Below, one piece after another: positions 15,595 to 24,154 of a DNA stretch of 64,000 nucleotides. Source of the stretch: Chromatocurvus sp964613795 (GTDB lineage Bacteria > Pseudomonadota > Gammaproteobacteria > Pseudomonadales > Halieaceae). The stretch's first letter is position 1. Every line of letters starts with the position of its first letter. The stretch is from the NCBI GenBank assembly GCA_964613795.1, contig CAZTJR010000016.1:1-64000 (forward strand), given 5' to 3'. A program made the translations under genes and the position numbers. The notes under the pieces are model-generated. The model was not told the DNA's origin. It saw only the letters and a program-made list of their open reading frames with translations, and did not search any database.

Positions 15595-16191
15595 ATGGCG
15601 GTGAACGCTGCGCCTCAGCGCATTGAGGCTGGCACGGTACTTTTTCGTGCGGGCGATCCCTGTCGGGGTTTCGTGCTGCTGCACGAGGGAACGCTGCGCG
15701 TCACCCTGACCGCCGCGAGCGGTCGCGAGATCGTGCTCTACCGCGTTTCGCGCGGCGATATCTGTCTGCAAACCTTTTCCTGCCTGGTAGAGGGGCGTGA
15801 CTATGCAGCCTGTGGTGTTGCGGAGACGGCGCTTTTGGCGGAGATCATGTCAGCGGCCGATTTCCATCGTCGCCTGGCCGGTGACGGCGAATTTCGCAGT
15901 CAGGTCTTTACGGCTGTCGCCCATCGCTTCAGCGACTTTGAGCGCCTGGTTGAGGATGTCGCCCTGACGGGGTTCACGGCGCGCCTCGCCAGGGCCCTGT
16001 TACGCCTCGCCAATGCTGACGGCAGAGTGGTGGCCACCCACGAGCAGCTTGCCGTAGAGACCGGATCCGGACGTGCGGTGGTCAGCCGCCAACTGGCGCG
16101 CTTTGCTGCCGCCAATCTGGTTGGCATGGAGCGCGGGCAGGTTACGCTGCTGGACCGCGATGCGCTGGACAGCGTTGCCGACGACGGCTGA
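15595..16191 (+). CDS. Crp/Fnr-family transcription regulator, probably sulfur-responsive
   Basis: A 198-residue regulator with an N-terminal cupin-like sensor (about 10-110) and a C-terminal winged helix. The recognition helix reads GSGRAVVSRQLARF, with Arg in the positions of CRP Arg180 and Arg185 but Ala in place of Glu181. The Fnr N-terminal iron-sulfur Cys set is absent. Internal Cys residues occur in GDPCRGF, GDICLQTFSCL and YAACGV and could sense persulfide or redox state, which is inference. It is cotranscribed with DUF2892. GTGACNAAGTCAC palindromes precede this operon and the sulfur-permease operon. The ATG at 15595 is the first start that suits the domain; its ribosome binding site is poor, so coupling to the upstream gene is likely. 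Confidence 0.82.
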   Translation: MAVNAAPQRIEAGTVLFRAGDPCRGFVLLHEGTLRVTLTAASGREIVLYRVSRGDICLQTFSCLVEGRDYAACGVAETALLAEIMSAADFHRRLAGDGEFRSQVFTAVAHRFSDFERLVEDVALTGFTARLARALLRLANADGRVVATHEQLAVETGSGRAVVSRQLARFAAANLVGMERGQVTLLDRDALDSVADDG

Positions 16192-16269
16192 ACCCGTCGC
16201 GCACACTGGCAGTCGTGCGGTAACATTGTCTTTCTGCCGACAGGGCGAACGGCTGACAAGGCGCCGATA

Positions 16270-17832
16270 ATGTTCGAAGTCATCTGTATTACCTTTGCCT
16301 TTTTCTTCGGTCTGGCCGTGCGTCAGGTCGGCCTGCCGCCCCTGGTGGGTTTTCTGGGTGCCGGCTTCGCGATCAATATTTTTGGTGCCGGCCTTGGCCT
16401 CCCCGCCGACACGGGCAATATTCTCCACTACGTCGCCCACCTGGGTGTGCTGCTGCTGCTGTTTACCGTGGGCCTCAAGCTCAAGCTGCGGCAGATTGCC
16501 CAGCCACAGGTTCTTGGTGGGGCACTGCTGCACTTCGCCATTAGTGTGGTCGTTTTCGCCCCGGGCTTGTTCTACTTCATGGAGATGGACTGGAGTACAG
16601 CGCTCCTGCTGGCCATTGCGCTTTCGTTCTCGTCCACCGTGCTGGCCGCGAAACTGCTGGAGTCCAAGCGCGAGCTGGCGGTTTTCCATGGCCGTACCGC
16701 GATCGGCGTCCTCATTGTCCAGGATGTGATTGCCCTTGTGGTGCTGGCCATCTGGAGCGGGCAGACGCCGAATATCTGGGCGCTGTTGGTCTTCGGACTG
16801 CCGCTGTTGCGTCCGCTGATGCACTGGCTTCTGGACTTTGCCGGCCACGATGAGTTGCTGGTGCTGATGGGAATGATGCTGGCACTGGTCGTTGGCGGCA
16901 TGGGGTTCCAGGCGATGGGGTTGAGCTCGGAGATTGGTGCGCTCCTCATGGGTGTGCTGCTGTCCAGCCATCAGCGGGCCAAAGAACTTTCGGAATCCCT
17001 CTGGGCCCTGCGGGAGATTTTCCTGGTGGGTTTTTTTCTCGAGATCGGTATGTCCGGCCTGCCGGACCTAAACGCGCTGCTGTTCGCGCTTGGTGTGGGC
17101 ATCATGCTGCCGCTCAAAGGTATGCTGTTTTTCTTCCTGCTGATCGCTTTCGGGCTTCGCGCCCGCACGTCATTTCTCGCCGCCGTCAGCCTTTCCACCT
17201 ACAGCGAATTCGGCCTGATTGTTGCCGCAGTAGTGCTGCAGGACTGGCTGGTGCCCCTGGCTCTGGCAGTCTCGATCTCCTTCCTGATTGCGGCGCCTCT
17301 GAATCGTATGGCCCACCCCGTGTTTGCGCGACTCGAGGATAGGCTGCAGCGCTTCGAGCGCCACGCCATGCATCCGGATGAGCAGCCCACCGATCTCGGT
17401 GCTGCCGATGTGCTTATCTTCGGTATGGGCCGCACGGGCACCGCCGCCTATGACCACCTGTGCGAGCAGGGCAAATCGCCAGCAGGTCTCGATGGCGATA
17501 CCTACAAGGCGAGCGCTCATCGGGACGCCGGTCGCAACGTGGTATTTGCCGATGCCGAGGACAGCAATTTCTGGCGCGGTGTGGATGTTTCCTCGATCAA
17601 GGCCGCGGTGCTGGCGATGGATGACATCGAGGCCAAGATCGTTGCCGCACGCAGCCTGCGTGCCAAGGGATTCACCGGGCCCATCGTGTCCCATGCTCTT
17701 CACGAGGACCACGTGGCGCGTATTACCGAGGCGGGCGCCACGCACACCTATCTGACAATGTACCAGGCCGGCATGGGCCTGGCGGATCGGACCGTTGGTG
17801 TGCTGGACGGCGTCGGGCCGTCAGCGCCCTGA
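16270..17832 (+). CDS. CPA2-family cation:proton antiporter with RCK-N domain (Kef-like)
   Basis: A 520-residue inner-membrane antiporter. The first about 375 residues form 11-13 helices with the family stretches LGVLLLLFTVGLKLKL, AIALSFSSTVLAAKLLE and GVLIVQDVIALVVLAIW (Asp pair region replaced by QD). After a charged linker an NAD-binding RCK domain follows with VLIFGMGRTGTAAYDHL (about 392-408). It is shorter than KefB/KefC at the C-terminus. Potassium/proton exchange is the usual role. The gene starts 78 bases after the regulator gene on the same strand. Confidence 0.88.
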   Translation: MFEVICITFAFFFGLAVRQVGLPPLVGFLGAGFAINIFGAGLGLPADTGNILHYVAHLGVLLLLFTVGLKLKLRQIAQPQVLGGALLHFAISVVVFAPGLFYFMEMDWSTALLLAIALSFSSTVLAAKLLESKRELAVFHGRTAIGVLIVQDVIALVVLAIWSGQTPNIWALLVFGLPLLRPLMHWLLDFAGHDELLVLMGMMLALVVGGMGFQAMGLSSEIGALLMGVLLSSHQRAKELSESLWALREIFLVGFFLEIGMSGLPDLNALLFALGVGIMLPLKGMLFFFLLIAFGLRARTSFLAAVSLSTYSEFGLIVAAVVLQDWLVPLALAVSISFLIAAPLNRMAHPVFARLEDRLQRFERHAMHPDEQPTDLGAADVLIFGMGRTGTAAYDHLCEQGKSPAGLDGDTYKASAHRDAGRNVVFADAEDSNFWRGVDVSSIKAAVLAMDDIEAKIVAARSLRAKGFTGPIVSHALHEDHVARITEAGATHTYLTMYQAGMGLADRTVGVLDGVGPSAP

Positions 17833-17987
17833 CCCCAATCATCCTGCTGTTGTCCGCGCCAGAGAAACGAAGGCCGATTTCGGCGTATCGGTCAATCCCT
17901 CGAGGTCATCCGGCTCGTGTGACAGAAAGTGGTAATGCTGTAGGCTAAAGCCTGTCGGGAACGACACCGTTAGCAAGAGACAGCGCC

Positions 17988-19253
17988 ATGATAAAAATGT
18001 TGTCAGGGGTATGGGCCCTTCTGCTCGGGGTCCTGCTGATCATGCTGGGCAACGGCATGCATTTCACGCTGATCGGTCTGCGCGGTGGCATCGAGGGGTT
18101 CTCGGCTGCGGAGCTGGCGCTTGTCACCTCTGGTTATTTTATGGGCTTTTTGTCGGGCGCGCGTTACACCCCGTTGCTTATCCGGCGTGTGGGCCATGTG
18201 CGCGTCTTCGCGGCGCTGGGCAGTTTCATGTCGGCAGGGCTCATCACCTTTCCCTTGATTACCGACCCTTGGGCCTGGACGCCACTGAGAGTGCTGGTCG
18301 GTTTCTGCATGTCAGGTATCTATGTCGCTGCCGAGAGCTGGCTCAATAATGCCGCAACCAATGAGACTCGTGGCAAGGTGCTCTCCGCGTACATGATGGC
18401 GCAGACACTGGGTATTATCGGTGCGCAGGGTCTGCTCACACTGGGCGACGCCGGCACGTCTGTTCTATTCATCTGTGCGTCGATTCTGGTATCCGTGTCG
18501 TTCGCGCCTATCCTTCTGTCTGCCGTTCCGGTCCCTGCGGTGGACGTCGCGCGTCCAATGTCGCTGCGCAACCTGTTCGTCAGTTCGCCGCTGGGCACCG
18601 TGGGCATCTTTCTGCTTGGCAGCGTCTATGCGACCCAGGCTGGCATGGGTGCGGTGTTCGGTACACAGATAGGGTTCACCGCTTCACAAACCGCCCTGTT
18701 CGTGGCGATGATGTTCGGTGGTGCGCTGGTGCTGCAGTACCCTATCGGCTGGCTCTCTGACCAGGTGGACCGACGCAAGCTGATTTTCGCGGCCGCGTCT
18801 CTCGGAGCGGGCGCCTGTGCCGCCGGTTGGCTTACGGGCGGCGGGGTGTGGTCACTGATGGCGGCAGCGTTCTTTGCAGGCGGCGTCACAACGCCGCTCT
18901 ACGCTTTGTTTCTGGCCTATACCAACGATTTCCTTGCGATGGAGGAAATGCCGGCTGCTTCGGGCGGACTGGTCTTCACGTTCGGTCTGGGGGCGATTGC
19001 CGGTCCCTTGATCACGGGTTGGGCGATGGAGGTGATGAATCCGTTTGCTTTCTGGCTGGTGCTCGGTGCCACCTTCTCCGCGATCGCACTATACGCGCTT
19101 TATCGCATGACACAGCGCGGCGTGGTGCCAGTGCAGGAGACGGAAAGTTATCTGGGTGTTCTGCCCAGTACCTCGCCGGTGGCCGTGGAAGCCGCCGGGA
19201 ACTGGGCCTCTGAGCATGCCGAGGCGGAACGCGAGGCCGATGAGCAGCCCTGA
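17988..19253 (+). CDS. MFS transporter, YcaD-like
   Basis: A 421-residue carrier with 12 predicted helices. Motif-like segments include LVTSGYFMGFLSGARYTPLLIRR across helices 2-3 (split: GYFMGFLSGARY then TPLLIRRVGH), YVAAESWLNNAA characteristic of the YcaD group, and GWLSDQVDRRKLI in the second half. It ends in a 45-residue acidic cytoplasmic tail. The substrate is unknown. It converges on the sulfotransferase gene ending at 19307. Confidence 0.85.
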   Translation: MIKMLSGVWALLLGVLLIMLGNGMHFTLIGLRGGIEGFSAAELALVTSGYFMGFLSGARYTPLLIRRVGHVRVFAALGSFMSAGLITFPLITDPWAWTPLRVLVGFCMSGIYVAAESWLNNAATNETRGKVLSAYMMAQTLGIIGAQGLLTLGDAGTSVLFICASILVSVSFAPILLSAVPVPAVDVARPMSLRNLFVSSPLGTVGIFLLGSVYATQAGMGAVFGTQIGFTASQTALFVAMMFGGALVLQYPIGWLSDQVDRRKLIFAAASLGAGACAAGWLTGGGVWSLMAAAFFAGGVTTPLYALFLAYTNDFLAMEEMPAASGGLVFTFGLGAIAGPLITGWAMEVMNPFAFWLVLGATFSAIALYALYRMTQRGVVPVQETESYLGVLPSTSPVAVEAAGNWASEHAEAEREADEQP

Positions 19254-19306
19254 GCCTCACCTGAGTTGCCCGGCGTCCTGTGCCTCCCTGGTCGACATCC
19301 GCAGGA

Positions 19307-20671
19307 TCAGGGCGTCGAAGAAGATGAGGCTGTCCGAGTGCCTGCATGGCCCTTGGCCGGCTCGAACTGTACAAGGTGCTCTGCCTGTGGTCGCCAGCGC
19401 GCAACAGCAGCGCTATGGATCGGCCTGCGGACCTGGGTATGGCTGGCGGTAAAGACCGGTCGCTCAAGCAACTCCGGCTGCAGCGTGGCCGCGTCGAAGG
19501 GAATGCCGCAGGCAGCCAGCAGGCGAGGGATCCGCACAGCCGGTTCGCTAACCAGCGCCTCGTAGGTCACGTCAACGAAAGGCGCCGGCAGCAGTGCTCG
19601 CCAGTGTGCTATCAGGCGGTCGTGGCGCTGGAATACACCCAGCATGTCGTTGAGGTTGTAGTACCAGGCCTCGTGCGCTGCGAAGTTGGCCGTGTACAGC
19701 GACCAGGCCAGTGCCCGGGGGTCGCGCCGGCAATGAATAATTGGCGCGTCGGGGAAGAGCAGCCGCAAAAAGCCGGCTATTCTGGCGTTGGCCGGCAGCT
19801 TGTCAATCACCCAGGGAGCGTCCAGCCCGCGCTCGAACAGTCCATCCAGATACTGCTCGCGGGCGCGCTCCAGCGCCTCGCGTTGTCTCGCATCTGTGGG
19901 CGCGGGCAGTGGGTCTGCAGGACCGATACCGAGCCGCTGACGACAGGCGCGCTGTACCTCGGGCCCCAGCGTCAATTCACCGCCCGCGCAGACCTTTGGA
20001 TGGCTGGCGAGAATCTGCTCGACCAGCGTGGTCCCCGAGCGCGGCAGACCGGTCACGAACACCGGCGTCAGGTCGATGCCGGAAGGGGGCAATGGGTGCT
20101 CGAACAGTCCGGTGTGCCAGTTTTGCAGGTCCGCCTGCAGCTGTCGTTCGGCACCCTCGGCGTCGTGGCGAATACCGCGCTCGTTCAGCGTTGCCCTCGC
20201 CAGGTCATTCGCGAGCCGATAATGGTAAAAGGCGGCCTCCGCGTCGCCCGCCTGCTCGAGCAGACGGGCGTGAGCAAAGTGAATGTTGATACGGTCTGCG
20301 GCTGGCAGCGTCTCTCCAGCGTGTGTGTCAGCCAGTTCAGCAATGCGCCCGCGCTCGGCGTCCTGGAGGTGGGTTTCCAGGTCAACCAGGTTGTACTGGG
20401 CCTCGCCGGAGGTGGGTCGCAGTGCCAGCGCCCGACGATAGCGCTGCGCGGCAGCGTCTGCGTCACCGCTTGCCTTGGCCGCATGTCCGGCAATCAGGTG
20501 CGTGAAGGGATGATCGTCAAAGCGGTCATCGAGCACGGACTGCAGCTCAGCCAGGGCGGGCAGATCCTGTTGCGCGAGCAAAACACGGGCCAGTTGCTCG
20601 TGGATAACAGGGTTTGTAGGCTGCTGCAGGGTTTTTTGCTGCAGCGCCCGACGGTCTGAGGCGGTCTTCAC
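19307..20671 (-). CDS. TPR-domain sulfotransferase (copy 1)
   Basis: A 454-residue cytoplasmic protein. TPR-like helical repeats occupy about 1-190 (for example AQRYRRALALRPTSGEAQYN), and a PAPS-dependent sulfotransferase domain follows. The 5'-phosphosulfate loop is VFVTGLPRSGTTLVEQIL (about 209-226) and the 3'-phosphate site is PIIHCRRDPRALAWSLY (about 315-331). This Sulfotransfer_3 type resembles tyrosylprotein sulfotransferases, with TPRs for protein binding; the target is unknown. The start overlaps the stop of the trigger-factor-like gene by four bases, so the two are coupled. Two further paralogues lie within 20 kb. Confidence 0.85.
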   Translation of the reverse strand: MKTASDRRALQQKTLQQPTNPVIHEQLARVLLAQQDLPALAELQSVLDDRFDDHPFTHLIAGHAAKASGDADAAAQRYRRALALRPTSGEAQYNLVDLETHLQDAERGRIAELADTHAGETLPAADRINIHFAHARLLEQAGDAEAAFYHYRLANDLARATLNERGIRHDAEGAERQLQADLQNWHTGLFEHPLPPSGIDLTPVFVTGLPRSGTTLVEQILASHPKVCAGGELTLGPEVQRACRQRLGIGPADPLPAPTDARQREALERAREQYLDGLFERGLDAPWVIDKLPANARIAGFLRLLFPDAPIIHCRRDPRALAWSLYTANFAAHEAWYYNLNDMLGVFQRHDRLIAHWRALLPAPFVDVTYEALVSEPAVRIPRLLAACGIPFDAATLQPELLERPVFTASHTQVRRPIHSAAVARWRPQAEHLVQFEPAKGHAGTRTASSSSTP

Positions 20672-21558
20672 GACGCGCCTGCGGTGTCGCCCAGTACCCG
20701 CATCCGGAGGTGCTCTGCATCCACCGTTTCCTCGCTGATATGGCAGTGCTCCAGAATGAAGTCCACAACCCGCTCCTCCAGCAGCGGCGACTGAAGTTCG
20801 GCCATGGCGGTCGGGTGATCCAGATAGTAATCGATAATCTCGTCCTGGTGTTCCGGATCGCGACCTGCAATCTGCTCGATCCGTTGCTCAATTTCGCCCC
20901 GGGGTACTTCGATCGCTTTGCTGCGAGCGATCTCGGACAACAGGAGCGCGAGGCGGATCCGGCGCTCGGCTATGGCTTCAAGATCGCTGCGGGTCGTCGG
21001 ATCCGGCTCCTGGTGAACCGCATCGCGGTACCCGTCGACCAGCATCGCGTACTCTGTATCGAACCAGTCTGTCGGCACTGGAAAGTTGCATTGCGCGATC
21101 AGCGCATCGAACAGCTGGCGCCGCACATATTCCCGGGCGAGGGCGTTGCTATCGGCATCAGCATTCTCGATCTGCAGCCGATGAATGCGAATGTCGGCCA
21201 TATCGCCCAGCGTGATGTCGGGTGTGATCTCTACCGCCAGCACGAAGGTCTCTGGCGCGGCAGGGTCCATACGAATGGACGGACGGCCGAGTGGCGACAG
21301 GCCGCGCTCAGCAATCAGACGGCGAGCGACGTCGATGGCAAGGCGGTCGACGATCTCATTATGGAAGCGCTTGCCGTGATGGCTGCGCAGGATCGCAAGC
21401 GGGGCGCGGCCGGGTCGAAAACCCGGCACGGTGAGCCTTTTTCCGGCTCTGCGCAGCTGTGCATCGACGGCCTCACGGACCTGCTGCGGGTCGAGAGCGA
21501 CCCGGTATTCATGGCGCAGTCCATCTACCTGTTCAGCGAGGATGCGAGCGGGCTCCAT
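20668..21558 (-). CDS. Trigger-factor-like chaperone lacking the isomerase domain
   Basis: A 296-residue protein related to trigger factor. The N-terminal ribosome-binding domain carries GFRPGRAP (46-53), matching the GFRxGxxP signature, followed by HHGKRFHNEIVDRL. Where normal trigger factor (about 430 residues) has its FKBP-type isomerase domain, there is only a short link to the helical C-terminal arms (RRIRLALLLSEIARSKAIEV, EIEQRIEQIAG). It should still cradle nascent chains. It is first in a two-gene operon with sulfotransferase copy 1, divergent from the TonB receptor. The ATG at 21558 has GGAG upstream; the upstream extension lacks signals. It is not the housekeeping tig, which is longer and sits near clpP. 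Confidence 0.78.
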   Translation of the reverse strand: MEPARILAEQVDGLRHEYRVALDPQQVREAVDAQLRRAGKRLTVPGFRPGRAPLAILRSHHGKRFHNEIVDRLAIDVARRLIAERGLSPLGRPSIRMDPAAPETFVLAVEITPDITLGDMADIRIHRLQIENADADSNALAREYVRRQLFDALIAQCNFPVPTDWFDTEYAMLVDGYRDAVHQEPDPTTRSDLEAIAERRIRLALLLSEIARSKAIEVPRGEIEQRIEQIAGRDPEHQDEIIDYYLDHPTAMAELQSPLLEERVVDFILEHCHISEETVDAEHLRMRVLGDTAGAS

Positions 21559-21650
21559 GGTGAACTCCGATGCGTCGTCAAGGAAAGTCGCGCAGTATAA
21601 CAGGCCCAAAGCGGCGGAAGGGGTGTCTGAATTTGGCTCGGCCGCGTGCA

Positions 21651-21682
21651 TGGTGTAAACTGCAATAGTTCGTGGTGTAAAC
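21651..21682. repeat. Direct repeat TGGTGTAAAC spaced by two helical turns
   Basis: TGGTGTAAAC occurs at 21651-21660 and again at 21673-21682, 22 bases apart start to start, in the 289-base region between the divergent trigger-factor-like and TonB receptor genes. Same-face direct repeats of this spacing often bind a regulator dimer. No regulator is encoded nearby. Confidence 0.45.
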
Positions 21683-21847
21683 AATATCCCTGGCGACAAT
21701 GCCCGGGGACGTCATGCTTTTCCAGGCGGCGCAAGCGCCCCCCGCGAACTCCGCAAATGCAATTTTCGCAAGCCGCTACTGAAGCGCCGATGTCCGCCGG
21801 CGCTGTCTGCGCGAATTGTTTTATATTTCCAACAGAGGGTCTTCACA

Positions 21848-24154
21848 ATGTCCAGCCGACCGATTTCACGCAGTCGCTATCTACAGTCACTTCTCACGTC
21901 CACCGCACTCGTTTCCGCCGGTGCCGCCAGCACCGGAGCGTCCGCACAGGAAGTCGTGCAGCAGGCTAACCAGGGCACGATAGAAGAAATCGTCGTGCGC
22001 GGTGTCGCGCGCAAGTTCCGGCCGGAGGAGCAGAATACCGCGACCGGCCTGAACATGCAGCTGATCGACACGCCCCAGGCAGTCACGGTCATTACGCCGG
22101 AGATGATGAACACCATCAACGCCGATTCCGCTTATGAAGCCACTGACCTGGTTCCCGGCGTGCAGCGGTCCGGCTTCGGCTTCGGCTTCGAACAGATCGT
22201 CATGCGCGGCATCTTCAATGGTCGCCATCGCGTGAACAACATTCTTTTCGGAAACATTCTCACCTCCGTCGAGTCCTACGCCGCCGAGCGAGTCGAGATC
22301 GTCCGCGGCCCGGCAACGGTTCTGTATGGTGTCACCGGCTCCTTCGGCGGTGAGATCAATTCAATCCTGAAGCGTCCGCTGCGCACCCCGCGGGCGGAGA
22401 TCGGTGTGGAGTTCGGCAACTACGATACGCAGAACTACTCTCTGGACATCGGCGGCCCGCTCAACGATGCCGGTACCGTGTCGGGTCGCTTCGTGGCTAA
22501 ATACGACGAGTTCGATCTGCCGCTCGACATCAACCAGGAGAACTTTCCCAACGAGAAGTTCATGGTGCTGGGCTCCGTTGCCTGGGATATCACGCCGATG
22601 ACGACGCTGCGCGCGACCCTGCACCATCAGGAGCGCACGATGGATCCCTGGGACGGCGGTGCACTGATTGAGCAGCCTGACGGTTCTCTGGCCCTGCCCG
22701 ATGTGGATCCGGAGCAGTGGTATTTCTCGCATCCGGATCAGTCCCGTGAAACGCTGGACATGCACTTCGGGATCCTCGAACTAGAGCATCAGTTCGGCAA
22801 CGGTTGGAGTTCCACGACCCAGGTGGCCTGGAACAAGTACGATGAGGACCTGTCCTACTTCTATCCCTTCGGCCCCTTCGGCGCCTATTCGCTGGGTGAC
22901 GACGAGATCTATATCTACACCTACGACATCGAGCGTGATGGTGAGGAGCTCACCCTGCGCCAGACTCTCGGTGGCGATTTCGACCTCATGGGCAAGAACC
23001 ATGAGTTCTTTCTCGCCGCCGAGTACAGCGACAACCAGGATCCGGACAGGTTCGAACTGCTGAATTCCGCTTTCCAGGGGTTCGGCAGCATCGACATGTA
23101 CGGTGACGGCTACGATGGCCAGCCGCGCTTTGCGGACGGCTCGGAGTTCAATCCGATCCAGGGCAATCGCAAGGAGGTCTTCGGCGTGCGCCAGGAATTG
23201 CTGGAGGAAACGGAAGACCTGCTGCTGAGCGCCCAGGTGCTCCTCAAGCCCACCGACCGGCTGCGGCTGATGTTCGGGGTGCTCTACCAGAAGAACAACA
23301 CGGTCACGAGTATTCCCATCAATGCCAACGTGGTGAACAATCCGCCGGAGGTGACCAACGTCGGTTTCGAGCAGGAAGTCTACCGTTTCGGTGCCACCTA
23401 CGACATCCTGGACGATTGGGGCTTCGTCAATGACGCGCGGGTATATTACAGCTACAGCGAGGGCTTTGAGCCGCAGACCTTTACCGATGCCGACGGCAAC
23501 AACGTCAGCGCGCCGCAGGAGATGGAGCAGCACGAAATCGGCCTGAAGACCGAGATGTTCGGGGGCGCGGTCGGTGCCTCGCTGGCGCTGTACGATTATG
23601 AGATCACCAACATCGAGGTATCGAGTTCCTTCCTCGGCTCCTTTGGCGGGTTCGGCAACACGGTCCTGGAAGGTGCGCAGGAGGCCACGGGCCTTGAGGC
23701 TGAGATCGTCGGCGAGATACTGCCGGGCTGGAACGTCTCCGCGAACTACGCCTGGTCCGACATCAATATCGTCGACCCCAACAGTGGCTCGGCGCCACCT
23801 AGGACCGTACCGGAGCATGCCGGCGCCATCATGAGTACCTACGAGTTCCTGGAGGGCCGGATGGCGGGTCTGCGGGTGGGTGCGACGCTCAAGATCAGCG
23901 GTGACTACAGCTTCATCGACGGTCCGACCAACGTCAATCGCTTCGGAGCGCTGGAGGCCGGCGCCCACGAGCGCTTCGACCTCAATGCATCTTATGCACC
24001 CCGTGACGGCCGCCTGCAGAACGTCCAGATCTACGCAAACTGGCTGAACGTGTTCGACGAGGACATCCTGGTCGCGAAGCAGGGGAACCCCGGTTACGGC
24101 ATCATGTTCATCGATCAGCAGCGCATCACCGTCGGTCTGCGCTACACAATGTGA
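21848..24154 (+). CDS. TonB-dependent receptor, siderophore-receptor type
   Basis: A 768-residue outer-membrane receptor. It has a signal peptide ending near ASA-QEV, TonB box EEIVVRG, plug domain with LIDTPQAVTVITPEMM and VRGPATVLYGVTGSFGGEIN, and a barrel. The DTPQ(A/S)V start of the plug is typical of the ferric-siderophore subgroup, but the neighbours are not iron genes. They are a Ser-variant C69 peptidase that overlaps the stop codon, and TPR-sulfotransferases. The ligand may therefore be a peptide. The last residues are LRYTM, so the usual terminal aromatic residue is replaced by Met. GAGGG precedes the ATG. Confidence 0.88.
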   Translation: MSSRPISRSRYLQSLLTSTALVSAGAASTGASAQEVVQQANQGTIEEIVVRGVARKFRPEEQNTATGLNMQLIDTPQAVTVITPEMMNTINADSAYEATDLVPGVQRSGFGFGFEQIVMRGIFNGRHRVNNILFGNILTSVESYAAERVEIVRGPATVLYGVTGSFGGEINSILKRPLRTPRAEIGVEFGNYDTQNYSLDIGGPLNDAGTVSGRFVAKYDEFDLPLDINQENFPNEKFMVLGSVAWDITPMTTLRATLHHQERTMDPWDGGALIEQPDGSLALPDVDPEQWYFSHPDQSRETLDMHFGILELEHQFGNGWSSTTQVAWNKYDEDLSYFYPFGPFGAYSLGDDEIYIYTYDIERDGEELTLRQTLGGDFDLMGKNHEFFLAAEYSDNQDPDRFELLNSAFQGFGSIDMYGDGYDGQPRFADGSEFNPIQGNRKEVFGVRQELLEETEDLLLSAQVLLKPTDRLRLMFGVLYQKNNTVTSIPINANVVNNPPEVTNVGFEQEVYRFGATYDILDDWGFVNDARVYYSYSEGFEPQTFTDADGNNVSAPQEMEQHEIGLKTEMFGGAVGASLALYDYEITNIEVSSSFLGSFGGFGNTVLEGAQEATGLEAEIVGEILPGWNVSANYAWSDINIVDPNSGSAPPRTVPEHAGAIMSTYEFLEGRMAGLRVGATLKISGDYSFIDGPTNVNRFGALEAGAHERFDLNASYAPRDGRLQNVQIYANWLNVFDEDILVAKQGNPGYGIMFIDQQRITVGLRYTM

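Noticed and set aside
19346..20659. A 437-codon plus-strand frame opposite TPR-sulfotransferase 1
   Set aside because: The minus strand encodes intact PAPS-binding motifs and is coupled to its neighbour; the plus frame is a shadow.
21651..21682. Fur box before the siderophore-type TonB receptor
   Set aside because: The repeats TGGTGTAAAC do not match the GATAATGATAATCATTATC-like pattern, and no other 19-base Fur-like palindrome was seen.
22781..23968. A 395-codon minus-strand frame inside the TonB receptor gene
   Set aside because: Antisense to a confidently assigned barrel; no start signal and no domain.
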